Assembly (NCBI RefSeq): GCF_001898575.1
Contig: NZ_MKUD01000009.1
Span: forward strand, 264,578 to 322,411
From: Spirosoma sp. 48-14
Lineage (GTDB): Bacteria; Bacteroidota; Bacteroidia; Cytophagales; Spirosomataceae
DNA length: 57,834 bases
Direction: 5' to 3'
Numbering within the stretch: position 1 is the stretch's first letter; each line of letters begins with the position of its first letter. Of this stretch, positions 50,102 through 57,834 are shown piece by piece. The notes beneath the pieces were generated by a model, which did not search any database, was not told where the DNA came from, and saw nothing but the letters and a program-made list of their open reading frames with translations. The position numbers were made by a program, and so were the translations under genes.

Positions 50102-50986
50102 ATGTTAGCAAAATCAATTCAGATACAGTATCAATTAAAAACATTTGCGTTCGCCATTGGGGCAAGTCTGCTCATCAGTAGCTGTGTTAGTGTTCGGCCA
50201 ACCTTGCCCAGCACCAGCACAACGATTACGCTAAATCGGGCCGACAACCTGGCCCTGGGTAATCCAAGCAACGCATCAGGCAACAGCCCTGACAATTACC
50301 TGATGACAAAGACACAGTATACGCTATCCTACAATCGTAGCCGTGGAATTGCCAATTGGGTCAGTTGGCGATTGACTTCTACCTCAAAAGGAGATAGCAA
50401 ACGTACCAACGATTTTCGGCCAGACCCCACACTGCCAACAGGTTGGTATGCTGCCCGTCCGTCCGACTATACCAACACCGGTTTCGATCGGGGGCACCTT
50501 TGCCCATCGGACGATCGCGATGCAACCCCCGAGGATAATGCCGCTACATTTCTCCTAACCAACATCGTGCCACAAGCCCCACGACACAACCGCGAGGTCT
50601 GGAAAAATTTAGAAGAGTATGAGCGTCAACTGATGAGCAACGGCAACGACGTCTACATTATTGCGGGTGTAAGCGGCACAGGTGGTACAGGCCAAAACGG
50701 TTTTGCCACATCTATAGCCAACGGCAAATTAACTGTCCCAGCCACACTCTGGAAAATCCTGATTGTTGTTCCGAATGGCGCTGAGAACACGTTTCAGCTC
50801 ACTGAAAACACACGCATCATTGCCGTTAATATACCTAATGAGCAATCAGCCGCTGATAAACCCTGGCGTGCCTATATCACGACTGTCGACAAACTCGAAG
50901 CATTGACGGGGTACGATTTCCTGTCAAACATACCTACTGATATTCAACAGGTTATTGAAGCCCGAATCGACGGAGGCACTAACTAA
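50102..50986 (+). CDS. Secreted DNA/RNA non-specific endonuclease, lipoprotein
   Basis: A 294-residue protein with a lipoprotein signal (ASLLISSCVSV). Nuclease motif: NTGFDRGHLCPSDDRD, where DRGH holds the catalytic His, and NIVPQAPRHNREVWKNLEEY gives the Mg-binding Asn. It belongs to the NUC1/EndoG family. It cleaves single- and double-stranded nucleic acid outside the cell membrane, for nutrient phosphate or DNA turnover. Confidence 0.92.
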   Translation: MLAKSIQIQYQLKTFAFAIGASLLISSCVSVRPTLPSTSTTITLNRADNLALGNPSNASGNSPDNYLMTKTQYTLSYNRSRGIANWVSWRLTSTSKGDSKRTNDFRPDPTLPTGWYAARPSDYTNTGFDRGHLCPSDDRDATPEDNAATFLLTNIVPQAPRHNREVWKNLEEYERQLMSNGNDVYIIAGVSGTGGTGQNGFATSIANGKLTVPATLWKILIVVPNGAENTFQLTENTRIIAVNIPNEQSAADKPWRAYITTVDKLEALTGYDFLSNIPTDIQQVIEARIDGGTN

Positions 50987-51000
50987 CGTTGCTAATACAA

Positions 51001-51055
51001 AAAGCAGAAAGCTACAGAGAATCGGTTTTGATACTTCTCTGTAGCTTTCTGCTTT
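51001..51055. terminator. Bidirectional terminator between nuclease and desaturase genes
   Basis: Perfect 21-bp arms (51001-51021 and 51035-51055), 13-nt loop, with A/T ends on both strands. The two genes converge on it. Confidence 0.8.
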
Positions 51056-51069
51056 ATACCAAAATGTAG

Positions 51070-52149
51070 CTAGGCAACAGCCACTTGGGGTACATCCAAT
51101 ACGGTATCATTAGCCATGATTCGTCGCGTACGCCGACGTAACAAGGCAATGGCTTCCTCGTCGCTGGCGAAGGCCCCGTTTATGTTTACCATATTTTTCA
51201 CCAACACATCATACCGACCGCGCATCAGCAGGAAAAAAATCTGGAGGAAATCAAGCCCATCAAAAACAATGGCCTGATTATGGGCATATTTATCAATTGT
51301 TTTCTGGAAAAACGTAGGATGCTCAGTCCAGTGCAAGGCAGGCCGAACATGATGGCTGATATGATAGCCATCGTTCCAGCATTTTTTATTGTATTTCACA
51401 TTGATACAGGTAATACTATTCTTGTAGGCATTACCTGGCTCGTCGCCATCAACAAAGGCATGCTGTGTCCAGTTGCCCATCATGGCAATTAAGCGATATA
51501 CCAGCAGCGGAAATAAAAAGACCAGTACCGTAGCGGCCCAGTTCACATAGAGTAAAACACACGCAATGACCGCAAAGACAATCTCGCCGGTAAGCGCACG
51601 AGTAGCTAGTTTCGAGCGGTTTTTCCGATGAAGATAAGCCAGCAAATTCCGCACACCAATCACAAAAAACCGCCCGAAATAGGCCAGAAAACTGCGGAAA
51701 CTATCCCGCTGGAATGTCATGGTGCTACTGTCATCATCCTCCAGATTATTTTCGGGATGGTGCATGCCTATGTGGTGACTATAATAGGTTTCAGGCGTAT
51801 GCCCGAAGAAAGGAGCAACAATCCACGGCAGGTAATTATTCATCCAGCCATATTCCGATTTGAAGAACTGGCGGTGGCTGGTGCAGTGAAGCATAAGCCC
51901 AAAGGGGCCTTTAAACACAAAGTTACTTACATAAAAATGTGCAGCCGCTATCGTCCACCAAACCCAACCTGTTACAAACGGCATAAATAGCAACACGCTT
52001 AGCGGAATCAGGACAAATGTGATGCGAAGGGTAAGATAAATAAAGGGCAAATCGCGTTCATCTTTAATAAACTGAAGAAAAAACCGATCAAACCGATTGT
52101 AATTCTTTCCTGTAAACGTGGGGTCTTTAATTGCGCCTAGAAGCTTCAT
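51070..52149 (-). CDS. Membrane fatty acid desaturase-like protein
   Basis: A 359-residue membrane enzyme starting MKLLGAIKDPTFTGK. The His boxes of di-iron desaturases are HCTSH (about 107), HHIGMHHPE (about 145) and HISHH (about 263). Four helices bracket them. It introduces double bonds into acyl chains using O2 and an electron donor; specificity is not evident. The longer frame upstream overlaps gnd and is not used. Confidence 0.85.
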   Translation of the reverse strand: MKLLGAIKDPTFTGKNYNRFDRFFLQFIKDERDLPFIYLTLRITFVLIPLSVLLFMPFVTGWVWWTIAAAHFYVSNFVFKGPFGLMLHCTSHRQFFKSEYGWMNNYLPWIVAPFFGHTPETYYSHHIGMHHPENNLEDDDSSTMTFQRDSFRSFLAYFGRFFVIGVRNLLAYLHRKNRSKLATRALTGEIVFAVIACVLLYVNWAATVLVFLFPLLVYRLIAMMGNWTQHAFVDGDEPGNAYKNSITCINVKYNKKCWNDGYHISHHVRPALHWTEHPTFFQKTIDKYAHNQAIVFDGLDFLQIFFLLMRGRYDVLVKNMVNINGAFASDEEAIALLRRRTRRIMANDTVLDVPQVAVA

Positions 52150-52297
52150 ATTAGCTTTTACGGTGGTTAAGAGTAAACAAAAAGGTTCGAAACAGTTCGA
52201 TATCGTTATGGACGACAATTGAAACTGCCCGAACCTTCGTGTAATACTAACGAAAAAAAGCGAACGAAATTGAACTATTTTTTTGTTTGTGCGAATT

Positions 52298-53194
52298 TTA
52301 TTTTTTCTCAACAGCGTGTCCACCAAACTCATTCCGTAAAGCAGCCACTACTTTTCCAGTAAATGTATCCTCCTGCAATGACCGATAACGCATCAATAAC
52401 GACAGCGCAATAACAGGTGTTGGTACCTCAAGATCGAGGGCTGTTTCGAGTGTCCATTTTCCCTCACCCGACGAAAACATCTTTCCTTTTATCGAATCGA
52501 GGTTAGGATCGTTCTTAAACGCATCTTCTGTCAGTTCCATCAGCCAACTTCGAATAACCGAGCCATGATTCCACATTTTGGCAACTGCCTGATAGTCCAT
52601 TGGGAACGGGCTTTTCGATAGCACTTCAAACCCCTCTGCTATCGACTGCATCATGCCATACTCGATACCGTTGTGAACCATCTTCGTAAAATGACCACTA
52701 CCCGCCGGGCCGGTATAGAGGTACCCATCCTCAACCGAAATATCTTTAAAAACCGTATGCAAAGGCTCGATGACATCGGGATCGCCACCGACCATGGTAC
52801 AGGCACCATTCAGCGCTCCGCTCATACCGCCACTAGTACCACAGTCCAGAAAACCGATTCCTTTCTGTTTCAGATATTCGTGCCGACGAATTGAATCTTT
52901 ATAATGGGAGTTCCCGCCATCAATCACCACATCTCCCGGATTCATAACCTGTAACAGTTGCTCGATCACCTTATCGATTAAAGCCCCGGCCGGAATCATC
53001 AGCCAGAGGACTCGTTTCTCAGGTAGCGAGTTATACATATCCTGTAGGGAACTGGCCCCCTGAGCACCCTCTTTCTTAACGGCCTCAACCAGTGCCTCGT
53101 TTATATCGTAGCCCACCACGGTATGCCCATGCCGTACCAAGTTACTGACGAGGTTATAGCCCATCTTGCCTAAACCAATAAATCCAATATGCAT
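52298..53194 (-). CDS. gnd: 6-phosphogluconate dehydrogenase, decarboxylating (short form)
   Basis: A 298-residue protein, the short, GntZ/YqeC-like form. The coenzyme motif is IGFIGLGKMGYNLV. The substrate segment is FLDCGTSGGMSGALNGACTMVGG, and the catalytic Lys lies in GHFTKMVHNGIEYGMMQSI. It produces ribulose 5-phosphate, CO2 and reduced NAD(P). Standalone gene; the next upstream region is 550 bp with no firm gene. Confidence 0.93.
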   Translation of the reverse strand: MHIGFIGLGKMGYNLVSNLVRHGHTVVGYDINEALVEAVKKEGAQGASSLQDMYNSLPEKRVLWLMIPAGALIDKVIEQLLQVMNPGDVVIDGGNSHYKDSIRRHEYLKQKGIGFLDCGTSGGMSGALNGACTMVGGDPDVIEPLHTVFKDISVEDGYLYTGPAGSGHFTKMVHNGIEYGMMQSIAEGFEVLSKSPFPMDYQAVAKMWNHGSVIRSWLMELTEDAFKNDPNLDSIKGKMFSSGEGKWTLETALDLEVPTPVIALSLLMRYRSLQEDTFTGKVVAALRNEFGGHAVEKK

Positions 53195-53610
53195 AGCTAT
53201 GTAAGATTAGATGACCAAGTTGGTAATTTCCCAACTACTTATGGCCGAATGCGTCATTAGAATTCCATTAACTATCCTTCTAAAACCCACATTGCTGATG
53301 CATTGTTATGTTACCACTACCCCAAGCAGTCACTCACAAAACCTAACAGCTCATTTTATAGTCTTTTCAATCACGCCCACTCGTATAACCCTATAAAAAG
53401 GATACTATTCTTGTATAGTTTACATCAATCGCCATAAAACAAAAACACCCCGAAAAAGAGGGGGCGCTTTTTGGGTACGGGTATATTGAAATAGGCAGCT
53501 AGCGACAGGAAACTGGCCTCACTGGATTCAGTGATGTGGAATTTAATTCGGCCAATAGCGAAGTCTATTGTCGTTTTGCCCGGTTTTCACCAGGCTACCA
53601 ATGAAGCTCA
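53195..53610. other. Intergenic region with a weak terminator-like element
   Basis: CACCCCGAAAAAGAGGGGG (53438-53456) with TTTTTGTTTT leftward could end the VanZ-GldF transcript, but its stem is short. No gene is seen before 53611. Confidence 0.4.
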
Positions 53611-53775
53611 ATGATCAACGACAATAGCATCATCAAATTAATACTTCGTCATGCAGAGGCTCATTACTTACATAATCATTACGGCTTAGGAGAAGAGGTC
53701 AATTCCTGTATCGATGTTAGTCGTGCTGGTGAGCCTATAATCGTTTTAAACAAATCTGTACTTCTGCGGAATTAA
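53611..53775 (+). CDS. Possible small hypothetical protein
   Basis: A 54-codon frame starting MINDNSIIKLILRHAEAHYL and ending in EPIIVLNKSVLLRN. It overlaps the end of the VanZ gene antisense by 30 bp. The composition is protein-like, but there is no recognised family or clear promoter. Confidence 0.3.
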   Translation: MINDNSIIKLILRHAEAHYLHNHYGLGEEVNSCIDVSRAGEPIIVLNKSVLLRN

Positions 53776-54099
53776 CCATGCTATACCAATTCCTACAACA
53801 GCCCCCAGGCTATCGGCCAGCAGATCAATTAAATCACCACTTCGGTTTATAGGCAAAATATATTGAAGGACTTCGATCAGGGCGCCAAAAAGTATGCCGG
53901 CAATAAGTACCCGACCCATTGGAAAGCCAGCCAATGCCCACAACAGCGTGAACGGCGCAAAAATAAGTACATGTAATAGTTTATCACTCCAGGATAGTAA
54001 CTCTTCTGGTAAGTCATCATGAGGAGTAAGGCAGCCAATCAGCATAATGATTGTCCAGATGATAGCCAGCCACCGAGCTAGTATTGGCGAAATTTTCAT
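53746..54099 (-). CDS. VanZ-family membrane protein
   Basis: A 117-residue protein with four helices. VanZ-like features: WLAIIWTIIMLIGCLTP, WSDKLLHVLIFAPFTLLWAL, ILFGALIEVLQYILPINRSGD, and LIDLLADSLGAVVGIGIA. It starts inside gldF by 4 bp, so the two are coupled. VanZ proteins confer teicoplanin tolerance in enterococci; in Bacteroidota the role is unknown. Confidence 0.9.
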   Translation of the reverse strand: MKISPILARWLAIIWTIIMLIGCLTPHDDLPEELLSWSDKLLHVLIFAPFTLLWALAGFPMGRVLIAGILFGALIEVLQYILPINRSGDLIDLLADSLGAVVGIGIAWLIPQKYRFV

Positions 54100-54821
54100 A
54101 AAGTTGATTTCAATCGGTTGGTTGTCAAGAGAAGAAAAAGCAGGATCACGCTGATCAGATAAATGACATTCCGACTATCAATTACACCACGCCCAAGCGA
54201 TCGATACTGCTCGTCCAATGCCAATAAGGATAAGTAATACGATATACTGCCTAATACCGATAGATTCGCCAGCGCACTTAACCCAACATACAGCAGAAAA
54301 CTTACGAATACCCCCAGAACAAAGGCTACCACCTGATTATCGTTGAATGACGAGGCCCATAAGCCGATAGCCACAAATACTCCAGCCAATAAAACCAACC
54401 CGGTATACGAGCCAAAAACCCCGGCCGAATCGATATTGCCTACAGGTGAGCCAAGTTTATAAAGGCTAATGTAGTATATGAGCGTTGGCAACAGAACAAT
54501 AACAACCAATAGCCAGCTTGCCAGAAATTTCCCCCCTATGATTCCCCATCGGCTAACGGGCTTGGTCAACAGCCATTCTAATGCACCAAGCCGCACTTCA
54601 TCGGCAATGGAGCGCATCGTAATCGCCGGTACCAGAAACAGCAGAAGATAGGGAGTCAGATTGAAAAACGTACCCATGTCGGCATACCCACTTTCCAGCA
54701 GACTTGTATCTGGAAACACCCACAGGAGTAACCCCATTGCTGTCAGAAAGACGCCCATGATGATATACGCAATGGGCGACGAAAAAAATTGACTGATTTC
54801 TTTACGAAAAATGGCCAGCAC
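54096..54821 (-). CDS. gldF: Gliding motility ABC transporter permease GldF
   Basis: A 241-residue ABC-2-type permease with six helices. MLAIFRKEISQFFSSPIAYI and PYLLLFLVPAITMRSIADEVRLGALEWLLTKPVS are hallmark GldF segments. GldF works with the ATPase GldA and substrate-binding GldG in gliding. Usually gldG follows directly, but here a VanZ gene does, so gldG and gldA are elsewhere or absent. Confidence 0.92.
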   Translation of the reverse strand: MLAIFRKEISQFFSSPIAYIIMGVFLTAMGLLLWVFPDTSLLESGYADMGTFFNLTPYLLLFLVPAITMRSIADEVRLGALEWLLTKPVSRWGIIGGKFLASWLLVVIVLLPTLIYYISLYKLGSPVGNIDSAGVFGSYTGLVLLAGVFVAIGLWASSFNDNQVVAFVLGVFVSFLLYVGLSALANLSVLGSISYYLSLLALDEQYRSLGRGVIDSRNVIYLISVILLFLLLTTNRLKSTL

Positions 54822-54910
54822 GTTTGATTCTAATTGAACAGTGAAGTCGTTGAATGGCTAACGGGATCAGTTGGGCGTCACGCAGTGAAGTAACCATTCC
54901 GTCAAATCCC

Positions 54911-55429
54911 TTATTCAAACGGATTGTTTTTGTTTCGACGTATAAATGCGGCAATAATCAGTGAAAAAATCAGCCCTAAGAAGATTGACCCAATAACCCC
55001 GAACGCAAACAAAATTCCGGGACTCTGGAATTTTTCCATGATGCCCATGGCACTATCGATCTGTTCGTCCGACATTCCCTGGTCTTCCATCTGCTCACGG
55101 GCTTTATCAGCCGCACGCGTCATAATACCCGTATCGATAACGGTCATGTAGAATACCGAAAACAAGCTGGAGATAAAACCAGAAATAGCGGCTGTTAAAG
55201 TACCTAAGCCCACACCTTCTCCATACGTCATAAAGCCACCATTGAGCGTTCTGAACTCACGCATGGCCATGATAATGGCAGCAATGGTCAATCCATACGC
55301 AACAAAGCCCAGCGCACGATTACCGATGCTATCAGTAACGAAGAGAATTATGGAATAAATAATGGAAACTACGGCCAATATTAGTCCCCACTTTAAGGCA
55401 ACGCGCGTTGTCGAGGTCTTTTCTTCCAT
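54911..55429 (-). CDS. DUF4199 membrane protein, copy 1
   Basis: A 172-residue protein with four helices (VALKWGLILAVVSIIYSIILF, GFVAYGLTIAAIIMAMREF, LGTLTAAISGFISSLFSVFY, GILFAFGVIGSIFLGLIFSLI). The loop TLNGGFMTYGEGVGLGTLTA is the DUF4199 signature. It lies 19 bp downstream of the second DUF4199 gene in the same operon. Function unknown. Confidence 0.88.
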   Translation of the reverse strand: MEEKTSTTRVALKWGLILAVVSIIYSIILFVTDSIGNRALGFVAYGLTIAAIIMAMREFRTLNGGFMTYGEGVGLGTLTAAISGFISSLFSVFYMTVIDTGIMTRAADKAREQMEDQGMSDEQIDSAMGIMEKFQSPGILFAFGVIGSIFLGLIFSLIIAAFIRRNKNNPFE

Positions 55430-55448
55430 CCTACAAAGAGTTTATTAA

Positions 55449-56000
55449 TTATTGCATAACACTGTAGTCCTGCTTGCGGAATATTAGTGAAATAACCAGT
55501 ACGGGTATTACAGCCAACGCTGTTTTTTTAGTAAGCTCATCCGGCAACAGAACAGAAGGCTCCATTGTGCTCGCTTTTTTCCACTGTTCGGCAAATGTCT
55601 CGGGCCCGAACTGATCTGTAATTTGCTTTTTACCCTCCAGCAGTAGTTTCTTCGAATTGGCCACGTACTCAGCAAATACACCCGGATCAACCTGAGTTAC
55701 GAAGAAATAAATAAGCCAGCCCGTTATTAACGCAGCCACCGTGTTGATTACATAACCAATCGTCAGCCCTTCCCACAGGTGTAGCCGCCCATGACCGACG
55801 TATTTTCGGTAATACCAGACGGCACCGACCATCACGATAATATGAATGCCGTAATCCAGCACACGGATATTACCCAGAGGTGGAATGTCCAGCACATATA
55901 AGCCCAGGAAATAAACAAAACATAAAACACCCGTTATCAGACCCGCTAACAGCGGAATTTTCAGTAACGGATGGCTGAAATGACTAAGAATACTTTTCAT
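55449..56000 (-). CDS. DUF4199 membrane protein, copy 2
   Basis: A 183-residue protein starting MKSILSHFSHPLLKIPLLAG. Similar plan to the next gene: four helices, with GRLHLWEGLTIGYVINTVAAL in place of the Gly-rich loop, and a long polar segment (KKLLLEGKKQITDQFGPETF) before the last helix. It starts with an ATGA overlap on the dihydroorotase-like gene, so the three are one operon. Confidence 0.82.
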   Translation of the reverse strand: MKSILSHFSHPLLKIPLLAGLITGVLCFVYFLGLYVLDIPPLGNIRVLDYGIHIIVMVGAVWYYRKYVGHGRLHLWEGLTIGYVINTVAALITGWLIYFFVTQVDPGVFAEYVANSKKLLLEGKKQITDQFGPETFAEQWKKASTMEPSVLLPDELTKKTALAVIPVLVISLIFRKQDYSVMQ

Positions 56001-57331
56001 GATGTACGAATCAATTGGCCCTGGTGCACAGTGCCGATAACGCATCCTGTGAATGACTGACCTAGAAACGGCGAATTTTTCGATTTAGAGAACGTACGTT
56101 CGTAAACCCACGTTTTTGTGGGATCAAAAAGCGTCAGACGGGCAAACTGTCCCTCGGCTATCGATTGCGCTGGTAATCGAAGTATTTCGCGGGGGCGAAC
56201 GGTAAGCTTTTCAATCAACTGAGCCAGGGGTACGTTCCGATTATGCGTTATGAGTACTGAAAAAACCGTTTCCAATCCGGTAATGCCAAACTCAGCCTGA
56301 TCGAATTCCAGGTTTTTGCTTTCAGCATCCTGGGGTGAATGGTCTGACACAATCGCGTCAATAGTACCATCGGCCAAACCAGCCCAAAGTGCCTCTACGT
56401 CAGCAGCCGACCGAAACGGTGGGTTCACTTTTAAGTTGGTATCAAAGCTGGCAAGGGCCGAGTCATCAAAAACCAGTTGATGAACGGCCACATCACAACT
56501 CACAGGGGCGCCAGCCGCTTTTGCCTGCCGAATCAGCTCGACTGAACGAGCGGACGAAATGGTAGAAAAATGAAGTGCAGAAAGCGTAGGAGCTGGAGCC
56601 GTGGCGTTGTTACTGCTTAACGCTTCAACCTCCTGTCTTGTATCGTCTGACCCAAGCACATAGTCCAGCAACCGCAGGTCGCGCTCAATCATCAGTTCTT
56701 CAGCCAGGGCAGGTAATCCTTTTAAACCTAGTAAGGTACTTTGGATGCCTTCGTGCATCTGACCAAAGCGCGTCAATAACTGTTCCTCCGGCCGATTCAT
56801 CAGCAAGCCGTTGATAGGCTGAAGGTATTGCAGTGTCTTAAGGAGTAAATCCGGGTTTTGAAGGGGGTGCGTTCCGTCGGAGAAAGCTACTGCGCCAGCC
56901 TGATGCAGATCGAGCATTTCTGTAAAATCCTCACCGGCACCCTTTTTCGTAACGGCTGCAATGGCGTGTACCGTAACGGGTTGCCCTTCGGCCATGCGCC
57001 GGACGTAGCCCAGCGTCCCTTTGTCATCGACTACCGGCTGCGTATTGGGCAATACAGCTATATCCGTAAAGCCACCGGCAGCAGCAGCCCGACAAACACT
57101 GGTCAGGTCTTCTTTATGCTCATAGCCAGGGTCCTGCGTCAGCACGCGCATATCGACCCAGCCCGACGAGACATGGAGATTATCCGATTCTATAACCGGA
57201 GTATCTGTATCGGCAGACAGATTTTCGCCAATTTGACGAATCAGCCCGTTGTCAACCAGAATATCAACTACCTGCCCGTCGAACGACGAAGCAGTGTCGA
57301 CTATACGGGCAGAACGGATGAGAAATTGCAT
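55997..57331 (-). CDS. Dihydroorotase-like protein lacking the metal-binding HxH
   Basis: A 444-residue amidohydrolase-fold protein of dihydroorotase length, starting MQFLIRSARIVDT. The usual G-x2-D-x-H-x-H-x-R-x-PG site reads GWVDMRVLTQDPG: both His (R62, L64) and the substrate Arg (Q66) are replaced. The Asp of the late motif is kept as VSDHSPQ (usually TDHAPH). Other landmarks are intact (EHKEDLTSVCRAAAAGGFT, ITGLETVFSVLI). Similar non-catalytic paralogues support aspartate transcarbamoylase in other bacteria. It probably has no dihydroorotase activity itself. Confidence 0.85.
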   Translation of the reverse strand: MQFLIRSARIVDTASSFDGQVVDILVDNGLIRQIGENLSADTDTPVIESDNLHVSSGWVDMRVLTQDPGYEHKEDLTSVCRAAAAGGFTDIAVLPNTQPVVDDKGTLGYVRRMAEGQPVTVHAIAAVTKKGAGEDFTEMLDLHQAGAVAFSDGTHPLQNPDLLLKTLQYLQPINGLLMNRPEEQLLTRFGQMHEGIQSTLLGLKGLPALAEELMIERDLRLLDYVLGSDDTRQEVEALSSNNATAPAPTLSALHFSTISSARSVELIRQAKAAGAPVSCDVAVHQLVFDDSALASFDTNLKVNPPFRSAADVEALWAGLADGTIDAIVSDHSPQDAESKNLEFDQAEFGITGLETVFSVLITHNRNVPLAQLIEKLTVRPREILRLPAQSIAEGQFARLTLFDPTKTWVYERTFSKSKNSPFLGQSFTGCVIGTVHQGQLIRTS

Positions 57332-57386
57332 AAAAAACATCCGCTACTTTTTGCAAAGAGGGACTGTAAATGTGACTGAATTAGCT

Positions 57387-57413
57387 AAAAAAAAGGCCCC
57401 TTCGGAGCCTTTT
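57387..57413 (-). terminator. Intrinsic terminator after gcvH
   Basis: Leftward AGGCTCC-GAA-GGGGCCT followed by a run of eight T. Confidence 0.85.
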
Positions 57414-57430
57414 AAAGTACATTTTATCGA

Positions 57431-57814
57431 TCAGGCACCAACCAGTTTCTGGTAGGCATCAGCCGTCAGCAAATCATCTTTCTGAGTCCCATCGGTCGGT
57501 TTCAGACGAACAATCCAGCCTTCGCCATACGGATCAGTATTGAGTAACTCGGGCTTTTTCTCAACCGCCGGATTCAACTCCAGAACTTCACCTTCGATTG
57601 GCAAAAACAGGTCTGATACCGTTTTAACGGCTTCTACAGCCCCAAAAACATCACCTTTTGCCAGCGTTTGGCCAACGGTGTTGATGTCTACGAAAATAAT
57701 ATCGCCCAGTTCATGCTGCGCGAAATCCGTAATACCAACTACGGCCGTACCGTCCTCTTCAATCCGAATCCACTCGTGATCCTCCGTATAACTCAGTTCT
57801 GCAGGAAAATTCAT
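57431..57814 (-). CDS. gcvH: Glycine cleavage system H protein
   Basis: A 127-residue lipoyl protein of normal length. The start [16 protein letters not shown] and the lipoylation site [16 protein letters not shown] (Lys at the turn) are typical; the ending is [11 protein letters not shown]. It carries the aminomethyl group between the P and T proteins. It is followed by its own terminator; no other gcv gene is in view. Confidence 0.96.
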   Translation of the reverse strand: MNFPAELSYTEDHEWIRIEEDGTAVVGITDFAQHELGDIIFVDINTVGQTLAKGDVFGAVEAVKTVSDLFLPIEGEVLELNPAVEKKPELLNTDPYGEGWIVRLKPTDGTQKDDLLTADAYQKLVGA

Positions 57815-57834
57815 TGTAGGGGGTGATTATCTAT

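Noticed and set aside
52150..52332. N-terminal extension of the desaturase
   Set aside because: It runs into gnd and lacks desaturase features; the ATG at 52149 starts a normal-length protein.
53438..53480. Terminator for the VanZ-GldF operon
   Set aside because: The stem is only four or five pairs and 270 bp away; listed only as weak.
1..57834. tRNA, rRNA, phage or insertion-sequence genes
   Set aside because: No transposase, integrase or phage protein seen among the frames, and no cloverleaf or rRNA sequence recognised by eye; a covariance search would be needed to exclude small RNA genes.

Overview
The window looks like chromosomal DNA of a Cytophagales bacterium (Bacteroidota), closest in gene content to Spirosoma and relatives. 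The clues are a SusC-type TonB receptor, gliding gene gldF, families typical of the phylum (DUF4199, DUF983, DUF6132, ASPIC/UnbV, TauE), and promoters of the Bacteroidota form TAnnTTTG. This placement is inferred from gene content; no rRNA gene is present. I saw no tRNA, phage, insertion sequence or CRISPR array.

Layout. 1-2.2 kb: start of a SusC-type receptor, a secreted beta-propeller-like protein, and an SMR transporter lacking the key glutamate. 2.5-6.8 kb: a five-gene overlapping stressosome operon (RsbR, RsbS, RsbT, an RsbT-like/RsbX-like fusion, and a cytosolic histidine kinase). 7-15 kb: an ECF sigma factor, then a stress island with three tandem-domain universal stress proteins, D-lactate dehydrogenase, a LOG-family protein and a flavin-binding protein. 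15.2-30.7 kb: a sulfide/sulfane-sulfur island with two CstB-like persulfide dioxygenase-rhodaneses, type II sulfide:quinone reductase, thiosulfate dehydrogenase TsdA, a split YeeE/YedE transporter with a porin, TauE exporter, two DsrE proteins, rhodanese, OsmC, thioredoxin and a Crp/Fnr regulator. 31-42.3 kb: two vanadium-haloperoxidase-like PAP2 enzymes, an ASPIC/UnbV protein, three copies of an unrecognised small membrane protein ending in HSPPPE, a MetE-core protein with a second TauE, and a heptad-repeat protein. 42.3-57.8 kb: mostly housekeeping (L,D-transpeptidase, Hsp20, hemC, FtsX-type permease, TPR membrane protein, nuclease, desaturase, 6-phosphogluconate dehydrogenase, GldF, a dihydroorotase homologue without its metal site, gcvH).

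The main result is regulatory. Eight 16-bp palindromes close to TGTGATAATTGTTACA lie upstream of sulfur-island transcription units. In most of them a TAnnTTTG-like -7 element is centred exactly 33 bp from the palindrome centre, which would put the operator near -41.5, as for a class II Crp/Fnr activator. The island ends in a Crp/Fnr gene whose recognition helix carries the R-E-x3-R pattern that reads TGTGA in E. coli CRP, and whose sensor domain has a C-x5-CC cluster. I infer a self-contained sulfide/persulfide regulon under a cysteine-based Crp/Fnr activator.

Other points: an in-frame TAA interrupts a ClC channel gene, one sulfur operator is embedded in an intrinsic terminator, there are several long perfect hairpins of repeat-family type, and there is one candidate small RNA.
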